Assembly: GCA_019916065.1 (NCBI GenBank)
Contig: CM034241.1
Span: 11,507,223 to 11,571,222 of the forward strand
Reading direction: 5' to 3'
Length of the DNA stretch: 64,000 nt
Origin: Vitellaria paradoxa
Lineage: Eukaryota; Streptophyta; Magnoliopsida; Ericales; Sapotaceae
Shown here: positions 23,987 to 36,785 of the stretch, one piece after another
Layout of the letters: the number at the start of each line of letters is the position of its first letter
How positions within the stretch are numbered: the first letter of the stretch is position 1
Made by a program: the position numbers and the translations under genes
Notes under the pieces: model-generated
What the model saw: the letters and a program-made list of their open reading frames with translations, nothing else
What the model was told of the DNA's origin: nothing
The model's database searches: none

Positions 23987-25037
23987 CAGTATTTGGATCA
24001 ACATACATAAACTTAAATTAGAGGTAAAATTTTAAATCCTATATTAATGTATAAAATACAATAAAATATAAAATACTATATATTGATGTCAAATGCTTTT
24101 TACAAAGAATAATCTTTAAATCAACAAAATAAGTTACAATAATTTCATTCGTTCTTTCATATTCCTAAAGCATTACAAAATAGCTTCATTGTCAATATGT
24201 TTCGAATATGTCCCTTTAATGTATGTCACCAAGTAATCATTTATCTATTCATTCTTTGTGCGATTACGTAGTAAAATATTTACAATATGTATTTTTTTTT
24301 ATAAAAATCTTACCTATAATTTTTTTCAATAAAAATTTAGCATAGGCTCTTGCCTACCCTCGACTCACCATGGAACCGTCACTGGAAGTGGCATCAAAGC
24401 ATTACAAAAAAAAAAAAGAGGTCAGGTATGAAATCATTCAAAAAATCACTGCATAGGAGAAACCCATGTCAAGTGGCAGCACTTTTTGTTCAACTTTTGC
24501 AATTCACCCAATCTGAATTTCCCAACATTAACATCTGAATCCATTGGCTTGAGTTGCATTACATGTAATTCTGGCGCTTTGAAGCAATACCATCTCTCTT
24601 CATCCATCCACACAGTAGAGTAGGAATGGCAACAACCTTGACAACAGCACATGGCTCAGAATCACTATGTGAAAAGATGACTTTGCATCACCAACATCAG
24701 AAATTAGTTGCATCTCCTCTGGTGCCACTTCATAAAAATCTGGTTTTGAGTTGGATAATTCAATATAATAGTATCAGAGTTAGAGCTGAATTTGGAGATA
24801 AATCACCTCCTTTTTTATCTCAATCTATTGGTTATGTATTCCTCATACTTAATGCAACTATTTATCCCAATTGTATATTTCTCGTACTTAGTACTCTTGC
24901 TTCTCTATATGCGAGTAGAATAGGGGTAACATGTGAGGAGTTATTCCACGTCAATAAAATTAAACTCTGCCAAATAGATATAAGATAATAATGGAGCATC
25001 TCCACTCATATGCAATTAATCTTGAATTGCATGCTTC

Positions 25038-25434
25038 AAAGGCCGTGTAGAGTGTTGAAAAAAAAAAAATCAAAAGTTAACAAAAGTAAAATTTTTGGAA
25101 TTTGGAGTGTAAAAAATTATTTTGAAATGATTGTTGGATGTTTATATTTAATTTGATATAAAGTTGTTAAGAATTGTATAAAGTGACACGTGACAAAATT
25201 TTAATGAAAAATTTTTAAAATTTTTAGAGTTTCGTAAAATTTTTTGATATAAATATCTGTCAAACTTTTTAAAAAATCTGTCAAAATTCATAGAAACATG
25301 TTATAATGGTCTATTTGAATGAATTTTAACAAATCTTTTTAAAAAAAGTTAAAATTTTTTAGAGTTTAAAAAGATCAAAACTTTTAAAATTTCTAGGAGC
25401 TTATTAAACATAGTTAAATCTCCAAACGGCCCCT
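25038..25434. mobile_element. MITE-like element with GGCCGTTTGGA termini
   Basis: Left end AAAGGCCGTGTAGAGTG; the reverse complement of the right end is AAGGGGCCGTTTGGAG, an imperfect terminal inverted repeat around about 395 bp of AT-rich non-coding DNA in intron 3 of UspA copy 1. Target duplication not established. Confidence 0.4.
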
Positions 25435-26330
25435 TAATAAGTTTGATATCAAAAAAAAAAAAAAAAAAAATTTATAATACACATGCGCACTGCACGCCCA
25501 TGTAAATAATTAACATGGACTTGATATATATATAATATATGCATAAATAAGCAGTTTTGATAGATGTATATATATATATATATCCTTTTAACTTCATTGT
25601 TAGTTCCATTATTTTTTTCACAGGTTCTTTAAGACTGACATTCCAAGCACAGTAATGAAAGGGGCACCCTATTTCTGTACTGTATATGCTATCTCGAAAG
25701 GAAAGGTTGCCTCCAAGCGTGGTGCTTTGCACCCACTCCCATCGATCTCAATACATGACAGAGCAAGACCCCAACGAAGTAATTCTAATGTTGATATAGA
25801 TTCAATGTAAGTTTAATTACATCATCAAACCATCCAAGTGAAATTAGGGATAGCTAGCTAGCGCTCATTTTAATTGCATATCTAGATATAAATATATAGA
25901 TTTAGCAAACCATTCAATCTGCTGAAGTTTTCACTTCCTTTTGTGTGTGTGTGTGTGTATATTCCTTCACACTTCACTAGCAAAACTTGAATTGTGATCT
26001 AATACTAAAACGGAAGCTAGCGTTCCCTGACACTACGATTTATCCATATCTAGTTTGATTAATTAGATTGTTGGAGAAGAAATCAGCAGGGATGCCTATC
26101 CCATGCATATGACAACTTTTAAGCAACATATCACAAAATTTTCTTATTTTCATGCACGAGCTATTGCTATATTATTCATAATTAAAGGGTTAGTCCAATA
26201 CACTAGACTTCTATCCATGCAGAATTTGGACTGGGGAAGGCCAAAACACTGCCTTAGTCCTAGTAATTAGAGGGTTTATTTTCGAGCATGGAATCTTCGT
26301 GATCTCTGAGTTGCAAAGCAACAATTCACC

Positions 26331-26485
26331 CTATGACTCCGTTTAGTTTGCTGAAAATTATTAAAAATTTCTTAAAATTTTTAAAAATTATTTACTTTTT
26401 ATCTTATTGTACGAATTACAAACTCATAATTTATCTTACTTTATTTCATTTTATCTTACTTTTTATCACTTTAAACACATCCTAT
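26331..26485. mobile_element. MITE-like repeat, CTCCGTTTAG family
   Basis: Begins ACTCCGTTTAGTTTG and ends TTTAAACACATCC. The core (TTATTTACTTTTTATyTTA, TGTACGAATT, TTTATCACTTTAAAC) recurs near 59790-59900 and, more weakly, at 62950-63118. No coding capacity. Confidence 0.45.
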
Positions 26486-27892
26486 ATCATTTTTAAGGAA
26501 AATTTAGTTTCACTTTGCTCTCCCGAGTTTTTATTGAAAATCTTACCTTAAGATCTGAATTGTTTTGTTTGTAATGATTAAGAGTTTGAGATTTTCACTT
26601 ATTGCAATGTTCTCATTCATCGACTTTTTTGCCGTTACACTGCCTAACTGACATAAATTTTAGAGACAAAAAAGTCAAGAGTATATTACAACTAATGAAA
26701 ATATTACCCTCTTAACTGTTATAAAAGAAAAAAATAATAATAGCACTCATGTCCTAAAGTAAAATTTCGGATAAAACTCATGGGAAAAATGAAATCTACC
26801 CTATTCTTAATTATTGCATAACTTTGTTCACCAATTTACATGAAAAAAAAAAAAAAGTAGAGTGAGAAAGTCAGATGACCAAAAGTTTTTTTTTTTTTTT
26901 TTGGTAATTAAGTATACCCAAAAAAAAAAAATTAATCACTTTTGAAAACTTAAGCTGCTAACAAATTTCATATGCCTACCATATTATTTGGACTAGAAAT
27001 TCTTAAAATCATATCATTTTCCTTAGTAGTTTTTTCAAATTTGTTTCTATATGCTATATATATATATATATATATAAAAGGAATGATATATTGATTGTGC
27101 TGGGTTAGAGATTTCTCCAGAGCTAGAGCAACAGACACCAGATTGCCGGATGAGTACACCATCCCAGAATCGGAAATCTCGTCATTCATGAACTCCGGAA
27201 GGCTAAGCACAGATAGCATGTCTTTTGATTTTTATGACAAGCTGGGATCCGAACTGATCACCAAAATACCTCCGATGAGCTCTGATCCATTTACTGTCGA
27301 TTCCGACTCCGACATTAACGAATCGTCACCCACCTATAATAAGGAAACTACAAGTACGCCGAGCTTCCAGCAGAAATATGTAAGTGAAGTAAAATTCCGA
27401 TTTGCTTGTAAAATCAAGAGTTTTGTAAATGTTTAGGAGTATAAACTATACTTACCTCTGTATTTTACTCACTAGTCTCTTTTTAGCCCATGCACTTCAA
27501 ATCTTCTCAATTCATTTTTTATACATTTAAATCTTCTTATTTTATCCTTTTTTTTTATTAAAGTTTATTGACCAAAAACCACACTTGTCCAATACGTATA
27601 TGGATTCATAACATTTTTCATCGAAAACAATTTTAACAATAATTGACAGAAGAGGTAAAGTAGAAGGATTTTAAAAACAAAAGTGACAACGTGAGATGAT
27701 TTAAAGCATGAGTTCTAAAGCAAAGATTGATGATAAATATAACTACGAGTGTGTGCCAAATATATATAATTTACCCTTTTTAGTATCGCTCGATTGTGTG
27801 TCGAAACATTGCAATTTTTTGCCTTCACACCATGCATTTTGCATGCTGAGGCATTTTTCTAGGTTGGAGGAGTCAAATACAATGTATGTATG

Positions 27893-27945
<53 letters not shown>
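27893..27945. repeat. TTA trinucleotide microsatellite
   Basis: About 17 TTA/TAT units in intron 5 of UspA copy 1. Confidence 0.95.
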
Positions 27946-27946
<1 letters not shown>

Positions 27947-28639
27947 CCCTCATTTACCTAAAAATCTATTATGCCCCATTAAATATAAATTCTAAATCAG
28001 GCCATTTGTAACCTATATACCTATGTCGGTGATAATGAGTTTTATTTAGTACATGTGCTTTTATGCAATTCAAGTCAAATTTTTGTAGTACAAAAAAGAT
28101 AAAAATAATCCCACATTTGTGAACTCCCAGGAAGAGATGGAAGAGAAGACGAGAATGCTAGAACTACAAATGAGGCAAACTATGGACATGTACCACGCAG
28201 CCTGCAAAGAAGCACTCGCTGCAAAAACAGAAGGTGTATATATATATATATTGAAACCATCGTTATGCATGATTTGAGCAAATATTAGTTTACCGTCAGA
28301 CAAACTTTAATTAGTATTGGTCAAACAGTTTACTTTCTCTTCAATTTATTGTTGAGAAATGAAAGTTTGAAGTTCCAATTTTTAGTTGGTCATATCATGC
28401 ATGCATCAAGTCAAATAGTTCAACGATGAGACATTTTTAGTTTTACGTACAAATGTTGCGTTTTATATTTGTATGTCTTAGTGATGGTGTTTATATATTC
28501 ATGTAGATTGTAAATTAGAATATATTTTTTTGGTATTTTGCGTCGAAGACACTGCGTTGAGTGGTGTTCCTCTAAGAGGATGCTGTTTTACTAGAAAATT
28601 GTAATAGACAACACAACCAAATCACTAATGCTACAATGG

Positions 28640-28910
28640 CATATGGGCGGAGGTACGTAGACGTTTGGGTAGGTCGTAGACCGGGTAAAATTTTGGTCTA
28701 TTTTTTTTAATACTAATATATATAATATTTTAATTTCATTATTTATAGTCTAATTTAATATCTAGCCATACTTCGGTTTAATACTCAATTCATAGTCCAA
28801 AGTAAAAAAAAAAAATTAATCTAATTTAATATCAGCTATATATAACTCAGTTTAATACTCAACTCATAACTTAGCGCTAAAAAATTCTTAACTCTGCCCT
28901 TAAATAGCAC
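28640..28910 (+). mobile_element. Dispersed repeat, GGGCGGAGGTA type, copy 1
   Basis: Starts near ATGGGCGGAGGTACG and ends AAAATTCTTAACTCTGCCCTT, giving an imperfect inverted terminus. Internal phrases (AAAATTTTGGTCTATTTTTT, CTAATTTAATATC, AGCCATAC) recur in reverse orientation at 59445-59705. Non-coding; probably a MITE. It lies in intron 6 of UspA copy 1. Confidence 0.55.
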
Positions 28911-29696
28911 TATAACTTAATTCAACTTAATAAAGTCTAAGTCTCAATTTAGTTTTTATTTATTTTTATTTTTTATTATTTTTGTCATGAGTTATATGTT
29001 TTTTGTGATGCGATGAAATTATGTCTTTTTTCACAATTTTAGTATACGTAATTCTAAACCTATCTTTTGTCTTGTTTACTCATTTTACTTGGACTCATTC
29101 ACTCCTCTTTGCTAGCACATCTCTAAACTTGTATTAGATATAACCAAATTATGTTAAATGATCTTCTCTTAATTTTTATTTTATCAATCTATGTTTAGGT
29201 CTAGTTGGATCCACTCACTCCTCTTTATTGGTAATATCATTCTTACAAATATGTTATATCTTTATGCACTTTTTGTTCTAAAATTATACCCCATAGTTAA
29301 ATATATCAATCTAATAAAAATTTCTAATGGTAAATGTCATTATTCTTTGTTTTAACATACCTTTGTTTTCAGGCGAGGGAACTCCAACTTTTGAAAATGG
29401 AAGATGAAAGGAGAGTAAAAGAAGCAGAAAGGGCCAAGGATCATGCGATAGCAATTGCAAAGGAGGAAAGAGAAAAGCGTAAGGTAGCACTTATGGTGGC
29501 CAAAGCAGCTAAAAGGGAAGTTGAGCAAGAGTTGCAAAAGAGGCTGAATGCAGAAATATTATTTAAAGCATTTGACAAAGAAGCTGGGGATCAGAAGATG
29601 AAGTTAGATTCTTTAGGCCACTCACATGTTGACCTCAGATGCCAAAGCCTTCTTCATATTGTGGTTGTTCTTTTAATGTTATACTTTTATTTGTAG

Positions 29697-31919
29697 AATT
29701 AATTGAGATGAACCTTGAGCTAAGTGTGGATCTACCATACATGTAGGCACTGGCAGAACTACACTCGGCCCACAGGGGGCCATGGCATCCCCCATAATTA
29801 CAAATTTGCCATTAATTTGTTGTATATGGTTTCTTAATTAATCAACACGTAGTTGCATATTCCCCCCCCCAAAAAAAAAAAAACTCCCTAGACCATGGTC
29901 CTAATCTTGCACCTAAAACTCGAAAGCTGTTCAGTTTGTTGTTTTACTCTTTCCATCAAGCCCAATGAGTAATTTACATATATGCTTTTGTTTTTTTTTT
30001 TTTTTTTTTTCATGAATTATTTCAGTAAATAGCTTCAGATTCTTATCATGCATCTCTCTTCTTCTTCAAACATGTGGAAGGTTAATTGAAAATTTAAGTT
30101 ATCCATGCATAAGTGTTGAAACTTGGCTTTGGTTCTAATTTGTATATCCAAACTGTTTTGTCAAAGTATATAGACCAGTTGTTTAATAAAATGTTTGATA
30201 GAGATTTTTTTAATTTTTTAATTTGACTATTTTATTATTTATGCATATTATTATAAGTTTCATATTTGTCAAAAACTTGGCTATGAATTCTATTCATCGG
30301 TGTCACCATTAGTTTCTTCATATAATTTTCTCTTACCATTGCGATGATTTTTTCAGTATGTCAGTTTAGTTTGACTTGGGATTATAATTTATTTATCATA
30401 CTTAAATTTTGAGCAAATGTAAATTATAGTTAATTTGTACAAAATTTTTCCTTCCCTTTGAAACAAAATTCTAGTTCCATCTCTGTATGCAGGTCTCCTT
30501 TGATATCTATTTATTTGATTTTTCTTGTAAAAACATATACACTTGTGGAAAAAGGAGATGAATTATGTCCCACTAACTTTTCTAGTTAAGTTGCTAGATG
30601 CTCACTCCTTCGCATACATTCTTTGGAATCAATAAATTTTGAAAAGAGATCGCAATAAGCCAGGCGCATTGACTCCTGATGAGTTTCTAAAGTGGGTGTT
30701 GTCAAATAAGAAATTAATTAAATTCTAGGGTAAAATAGACTTACCACAACTTCTACTTTAAAACTTATAATTCCGATTATTCTACTTTGTCCATGCATGT
30801 ATATTTATTCTAATTTTAATACTCCTCCCCTTCTAATTTTGTTCGAAATTAGAAATTGTTTTTGGCAAGTATGAAATTAGAATGTTAAATGTTTGTGTGA
30901 GCCTCACAAAACGGCACGGGATTTCGAACAGAATTGAATGAAGGAAAGACAATAGTAGGATTAAAACGAATATACAAGAGTAAAATGACATATTTGAAAT
31001 TACAAATTTTAAAATGTGATTGATACTAAAATAAAAAAAGATAAGAAGTATACTTTTCCCCAAATTTTTCGAAGTTAACAAAAGGAAATTAAATGAGCTT
31101 TACTTACAACAAAGGTGACAAAAACACCTTTGACTCTTCTTGACGTCGCATTTATCCATGGCATGGCTTTCTTTTAGGTTCTTTTTTCTTTTTTTTTTTT
31201 TTTTTTGGTACAAACTCAAATAAAATTTTGAATTGTTGATATTTTACTCTGTTTCTCTAATATTATTTTTGGAAATTTAAAAAAAAAATGAATTGGTTTG
31301 ATCTATTTGGTAATTCAGTTTTGAGTTTTGAATTAACATTAGTCAGATCTTCATACTGGAAAAGCTAATGAATCAAAATGATAGAGCAAATGAACTATGA
31401 GTTTTCTATATTTTACGAATATCTTAAAAAAAATACAAATTTTCTTGATATACTCTTTTTAATAAATAATTTTATTAATAAAAAATAAATGAAGAACCAT
31501 GTAGGTTTACAAAGGTTCAAATAAAAAAAATACTAAAAAGTCATAAACTAGAATTAGGAAACAAAATAACGTAAAATATGAAAATAAGATGACCATTAAC
31601 TCTAAAAAGTTCCTAACTTCATCACTAAGTTATATATAAACTCTAAAAATAAGAAACCCAATTATTTAGAGTTAAAGGAATAGAATTAGCCTTATGGAGG
31701 CCATCCATCACGATCATAAATTATTTATACAGGCTCATCTCAAAAAAATATTTAGAATAAATATATTATAATACAAAAAAAGGCACTCTACCTAATTTGG
31801 CGACTGAGTCAATAATTAATTAATTCTTTTCAAATCCCTCCCATCTAAATAATCGAGTGCAACTTGTGCTACATTATTCTTCCTAGATTCAAAAAACATT
31901 CGAACTCGAAGTTAGCTCG
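29697..31919. other. Intergenic after the truncated UspA locus
   Basis: No kinase or U-box coding sequence is visible here. A possible TIR element spans about 29741-30497 (left TGTAGGCACTGGCAGAACTA, right end reverse-complementing to CTGCATACAGAGATGGAACT), low confidence. The remainder is AT-rich with T-runs near 29991 and 31190. Confidence 0.5.
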
Positions 31920-33420
31920 TCATCTGAATTGTCACCCAAATATGGCATAAGGGCGTTTGGCATTGAAAACGTTAGAAGACTTGAGATAATTGGATAGTTC
32001 CATATGGTAAACATTAGACCTTAACTGGTCCAATATCTTCCTTGCTGCCAATTTGTTGAATTCTTTAATGGGAAAATGATCATTAGGGAGCATTGCCCCC
32101 AAAAAATCCTTTACCTCAAGTACTCCTCGAGATGCTGCTTTTGGTCACATATGTCTTGTAATTGGTAGTAGATTTAGTGAGCACCTCCTTGGTGTACTAA
32201 TGAATTTGCTGCAGTTAATGAATGAAGTCCACTACTTTGCTATTGACTCGCTTCAAATCTAACACTAGAGCTAAATCTAGTGGCAAGTGGAGAAGAACAC
32301 CTAAAAGGGTGAAAATCTAGTACCGTGATAAATTGAGTGGTTGAAAGAAAATTCCGCTTAGCACAATGTTTAATGCTAGCTTTTGCTGTGACTTTTGATT
32401 GTGCTTTGCAATGGGTTTCGCAAAAGATTTATTGACAACCTCCGTTTGCCCCTCCATCCGAGGGTGATGGGTGATGCTAAAATTCAGTTGTGTATTGACC
32501 AATTTCCATGAACACCTCTAGAAATACCTAAAAAACTGAGTGTCACAATAAAAAAATAATAGTAAGATACAAACCATGCAAATGGTAGACTTTCTAATAA
32601 TATAAATGTGTCACATTTACAGAATTTATGTTTTTTTATAAGAAAAAAAGTGTGCCATTTTTGCAAACTAGTCGACCACCACATGAATAAAATCATGTAC
32701 CTATCTTTGAGGTAATCTTAGCACAGCATCCATCCGAACTTCTATCTAAGCCTTTTCAAGAATAGGTAAAGGCGTTAAAGACCTACATTTGTGGCTACAC
32801 CCTTGGACACCTAACAAATATGGGAATGTTCCACATTCTTGCACATATCATGCCCCATGGTTGGCTAGAAATAAGAAGATCGCACTAAGACAAAGGTCTT
32901 GTCTTTGCCCACATGGCCCTTATCATTTATCTCATTCATGATTTGGTGGCGTAAGCTTGACTTGGGATGACAGTTGGTTGCTTTTATAATCCGGCTTCCT
33001 TGTAGCAATGTCTCTAAGTAGACTAGAAAAAAAGGGCTTAGTAGCCAAAAGCTCACGAAATGTGCCAAAATTGTGTACCTTATTATGCATGACAGGAAGA
33101 AATGAAGCACATCAGCTCAAGGTGTCTGCCGCTCAATTTTGTACTCACTTGGCATTTCGGTGAGAGAACTTAGCTCAACTATTGAGATGCTTCAAGGCCT
33201 CGTGATTGAAAAACAGCACGAAGTCACTGTGAATCAAGTAGTGGTACCAATGCTTAAGTGCTAATTGGACACTAACGAAGATCTCGTCATAAGTGTTGTA
33301 GCATAGCTAGTTTGGAGCCATTTAACTTCTAATGGACATGCGATGAGCCTGGAAGATTGGCTTAGCATTGACCTAACCCCACTTTCAATGCATCACAATA
33401 TAGCCCAAATGAGCTCGGGA
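31920..33420 (-). pseudogene. Chromovirus-type Ty3/gypsy pol remnant
   Basis: Minus-strand fragments in pol order, broken by many stops and shifts. Near 33150-33270 is an RNase H tail (YLIHSDFVLF, NHEALKHLNS). Near 32865-32960 is the integrase zinc finger (HQIMNEINDKGHVGKDKT). At 32400-32500 is the end of the integrase core (FSITHHPRMEGQTEVVNKS). At 31950-32300 is the C-terminal part (LPLDLALVLDLKRV, HFPIKEFNKLAARKI). These phrases are typical of Del/Tekay-like chromoviruses. No LTRs found. Not functional. Confidence 0.8.
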
Positions 33421-33589
33421 AATCCAGAATACAAGAGCAGAAGTTGACTTCCGCGTAACCACCTCAAGAGTTTTTGAAGATGCACCAATCTACACCTTTC
33501 AAAAAAAAAAAAAAAAGATGCACCAATCTACATACATCTGCCACTTTTGAGCGATCAGGGATTGGCGCCATTAATGCGCTGGAGTGGGG

Positions 33590-33800
33590 AATAAAACGTC
33601 CAAAGAAGGGATTTAGGGGGTTGAAGGGCAAATGGCACTTCTGCGGCATAAAAAATTAACAGTTTTGATACGATTTTAATTTTTATCAAATGATTTAATG
33701 ATTCTAATTTAATTTAATTTTTTTAGATAATTTAATAATAATTTAATAGTTCAAATGATTTAATGGACTTAAACTTCCAATGGTTTAATGGTCTGCATCA
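33590..33800. repeat. Dispersed repeat shared with 62225-62400
   Basis: Shared order of phrases: a GGGG..AGGGCA stretch, then TTTTAATTTTT, AAATGATTTAAT, TCTAATTTAA and several ATTTAATGG/ATTTAATAG words. Non-coding. Confidence 0.55.
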
Positions 33801-34479
33801 ATGGTTTGCATCAAGACGGTTGATCTTTTACCTATCAGCTGCTGGCTTCTTTTGTTCACTTCTGCCCCTAGCCAACCCGTGAAAGCAAAAAAGAACACTA
33901 ATTGAATTTAGCAATTAAATTAATGTTTAATTAGTTCTTTCCAAAATTCCTTCTCTCCAAATAATCCAGTGCAATTCAGGTTACCATTTTCCTTTTTCCA
34001 TGTCTTTTTTTAAGGTTTTATTTAAGAGTTATGTTTTTTGAAAATTTTTATTTCAATTTTTTTTCAATGTTATGCTTTTTTTTATTTTTATTCTATCTTC
34101 TATATATATATATAAATATTTCAATTTCTATTCTACATAATAACTAGCAAAGTTTCTTTAGAATTTCAAAAGTTTTTTTTGTCCCATATTTTCAATTTTG
34201 TCCTTAATTTTTATCTACACCTACAGAAATTACCTTTCGCATATTTGAATATGATTCTTTAGGATTTCAATTGCTTTTTTAATCCATTGGTTTCTAATTT
34301 CACCTTTACTTTTTATATATAACTATTGAAATTATTCTTAACATATTTTGAATATAGTATATATATCTTATCCTTTCTTGATTGTATATTATAATCAGTT
34401 GTCAATGATTTCTTTTATAAAAAATAACATGAAAATTAAACTAAAAGTTTCTTTCCTTATTTTTTTTTTTTTTTATCTT

Positions 34480-34581
34480 TAACTTGAGTTTTTATATCTC
34501 TCTCTCCATGTTAAAAAAAAAAAAAAAGAAAAAAGGTTAGGAATTTAAAATTTCTTCTCTTGTTTAAATTATGATACAAGA

Positions 34582-34624
<43 letters not shown>

Positions 34625-35210
34625 GTTAATGCATTTTATTTATTTTGTTTAAATCCATTTAGATATGAGTATATATTTAGGATTTTATGTTTTTTCTCAT
34701 TTTTTTTCATATCATTTTCATTTTATTTTCACTTCATTTTTTTCTTTTTTTTTTTTCACCAAATTCTTAATCCAAACACATATTTTTTTTTTAAGTTCTG
34801 GATTTTTTTTAAGAAACTCAAATATTTTCTCTCAATAAATTTTTCTCTTTTTTATTTATTTTATATTATCTAATTTCCTTTTCTAAATCACTGTGTCCAG
34901 CTTATATCTCTCTCTCCATAAAATAAATAGGAAGGGATACTTGATTCAAAGTCCATTCCCTTATTTGGGTTATGTTAGAAAACAAAAGAAAAATGAATGG
35001 AAAGTTAGGAAATTAAAATTAAATTTGATTAAAAAAATTAACATATTGATGAATGTCTTTTATTTTATTATATTTTTTTAATTCATTCAGATAAGGATAA
35101 AATACTTTTTTCGTAATTATTTTTTCTCTATATCTTTTTATTATTTTATTCAAAGTTTGTGGATTTTTCTTTTCTATCTTTTTTGTGTTTTTTTTCAAAC
35201 AACAATTTTA
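34480..35210. repeat. Two degenerate copies of an AT-rich repeat (third at 36845-37168)
   Basis: Copies near 34490-34780 and 34905-35210, each with TATATCTCTCTCTCCAT, TTAGGAAaTTaAAATT, a TTTTATTTTATTAT stretch and TTCAnATAAGGrTA. The third copy (36845-37168) ends CACGAGCGGGGTTTTACTAG, resembling a Helitron 3' end (CTRR after a GC-rich patch). The Helitron reading is tentative. Confidence 0.45.
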
Positions 35211-35399
35211 ATATTTTCACAGTTTTTTTTTTTAATGAAAGTTGAAAGTGATTACACTTGAAAAGGTTAATCATAAAACTTGATTTTATGTTTGAATATG
35301 TTTGTTTTAGTTTAATTTTGTTTATTTATATTAATTTTTTCATTACGCAAGTCTTAGTAAAAAAATACACTAAAGTAATTATTGGAATGGGAGAGATAC

Positions 35400-36785
35400 A
35401 CATTTTGGCATTGTAGGAGTTCTAAAAATTAAAAGTGATCTTTAGTAAAGTTGTAGTCAACATTTCAAACTTTTTAGAAATGTATCGTGAGTCAAAATTC
35501 AAGTTCATTTGAGCCTCGAAACATTGCTGAAAATTCAGGGCTGGAAAGCTGGACAAATCTTAATTGCGGTAGCATTTGGGGCATATCTTACGTTTATGTG
35601 GTCTAGCTGAGGTGATTCAAAAACTTAAAATCAAGTACACATTATTACCTACAACTTTCATGAAGAGCCCAAATCCAAAAGAGGTCACCATCTATCTTGA
35701 AATTAGCTTACAAAGTTCCACAATTCAGAAATCTGCGGATGATTTAACACGACATCTTGTTAATATTTTAGCCATAACTTTTCATTTATAATTTCGACTG
35801 ATGCGATTCTTTTTTGGTTAGAAAGGAGACTCAAAAAACTATAACTTTTTTGTTAGAGTCGAAGATTGAATCTGCTATCCGAACACCTTGTCGGACTGTT
35901 TGGACAGCTATAACTATTAATACACAATAAAAACTAGATTTAGGGTTTCATTTCGTACTTATAAATGCATATTTTGTGATGGCAACAAGAGGTTTTTCTC
36001 TATATTTTTTTTAGATTTAATTTTTCATTAAAATAAATTAGTTTAAAGAGCTTTCTATACTTTGTATTATGGATTCATGTTTGTGAATACTTCAGCATAT
36101 TGCAATTTAGTTCATTCCGTATTTCATTAATTGAGTTCATTTTCTTTTCACTTTCTCTTTTTATTTACTATTTTATTTCATGCTAGACTAGTTTGGTTAT
36201 CTTAATTCAACCCATCAATGATGATGGATCCTTATTTGATGATTGGATGTGATTGAATCCTTGTATGCAACGTAAAACTTGTATGTTAAGGTTCATTTTT
36301 CTAAATTTTCTTTTTCTCTCTATTTAAAAGTTTTTAAAAACTTATAATCTCGATCATATTTCGTTGAAATTCCTAATGAGGTTACTTGATTAAAACTTTT
36401 TTTATATTTTGAAATAAACAAAAAGAGATTTGAACCGAAGATGAACTTACATCTTTCCAGTTTTCTTAACTTAACCATGATTCTAAAATTGTACTTTGAA
36501 ATAATTATTTTAACGATGACATTTTTCAATTTACTTTTCTAATACATGAGTTATAAATTAAGATAAGAGAATGCATCCGATTAGAGAATAAGGAACTCAC
36601 CTAAATTTGTAGATTGATCAAAATTTTTTTAATTATCTTGAAGAATAAGGAACTCACCCAAATTTGTAGATTGATCAAATTTTTTTTTCAATCTTAAAGT
36701 TTCCTGTGGATACGATCCTGAACTCACAAAGTAAAAGTATACCGCACACTCTTATATTTGAGAATTTATTCAACTGCACATTTGT
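35400..36785 (+). repeat. Probable solo LTR of an unidentified retrotransposon
   Basis: A less AT-rich stretch with LTR-like text between two copies of the AT-rich repeat: a TATAAATGCAT box-like site at 35961, a GTGGATACGATCCTGAACTC phrase near 36705 that is common near LTR 3' ends, and no ORF. Exact ends and target duplication could not be fixed. Strand is inferred from the TATA-like site. Confidence 0.35.
36585..36697. repeat. 57-bp direct tandem duplication
   Basis: Two units starting AGAATAAGGAACTCACC at 36585 and 36642, followed by AAATTTGTAGATTGATCAAA in both. Confidence 0.9.

Larger units (their letters stand above)
22230..29696 (+). pseudogene. UspA/coiled-coil gene of the U-box receptor-like kinase family, truncated
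   Basis: Seven exons inferred from reading phase and GT/AG sites: 22230-22389, 22927-23015, 23342-23460, 25624-25806, 27121-27379, 28131-28233, 29373-29696. Exons 1-4 encode a UspA-type domain (ALDKDKRSQNALKWALDHLL, FLPYRCLCSRRE, ALIDYVSLNRVDTLVLGA, TDIPSTVMKGAPYFCTVYAI). Exon 5 encodes a Ser-rich linker (ESEISSFMNSGRLSTD). Exons 6-7 encode the coiled coil (MDMYHAACKEALAAK, then ARELQLLKMEDERR to LQKRLNAE). Phases agree across exons 1-6. At exon 6/7 the canonical donor leaves one extra G, shifting exon 7 out of frame. After LDSLGHSHVDLR, where the kinase should start, the frame drifts and stops at 29696. No kinase or U-box exons are visible before the debris at 31.9 kb. Exon 5 could also start at 27109 (adds four codons). 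Family members are cytosolic or membrane-associated kinases with E3-ligase U-boxes; this copy could at best give a UspA-only protein. Confidence 0.8.

Noticed and set aside
24769..24784. GTATCAGAGTTAGAGC resembles a tRNA-Met primer site; also GGCATCAGAGCATT at 23908
   Set aside because: No LTR ends, polypurine tract or Gag/Pol nearby; cannot support an element.
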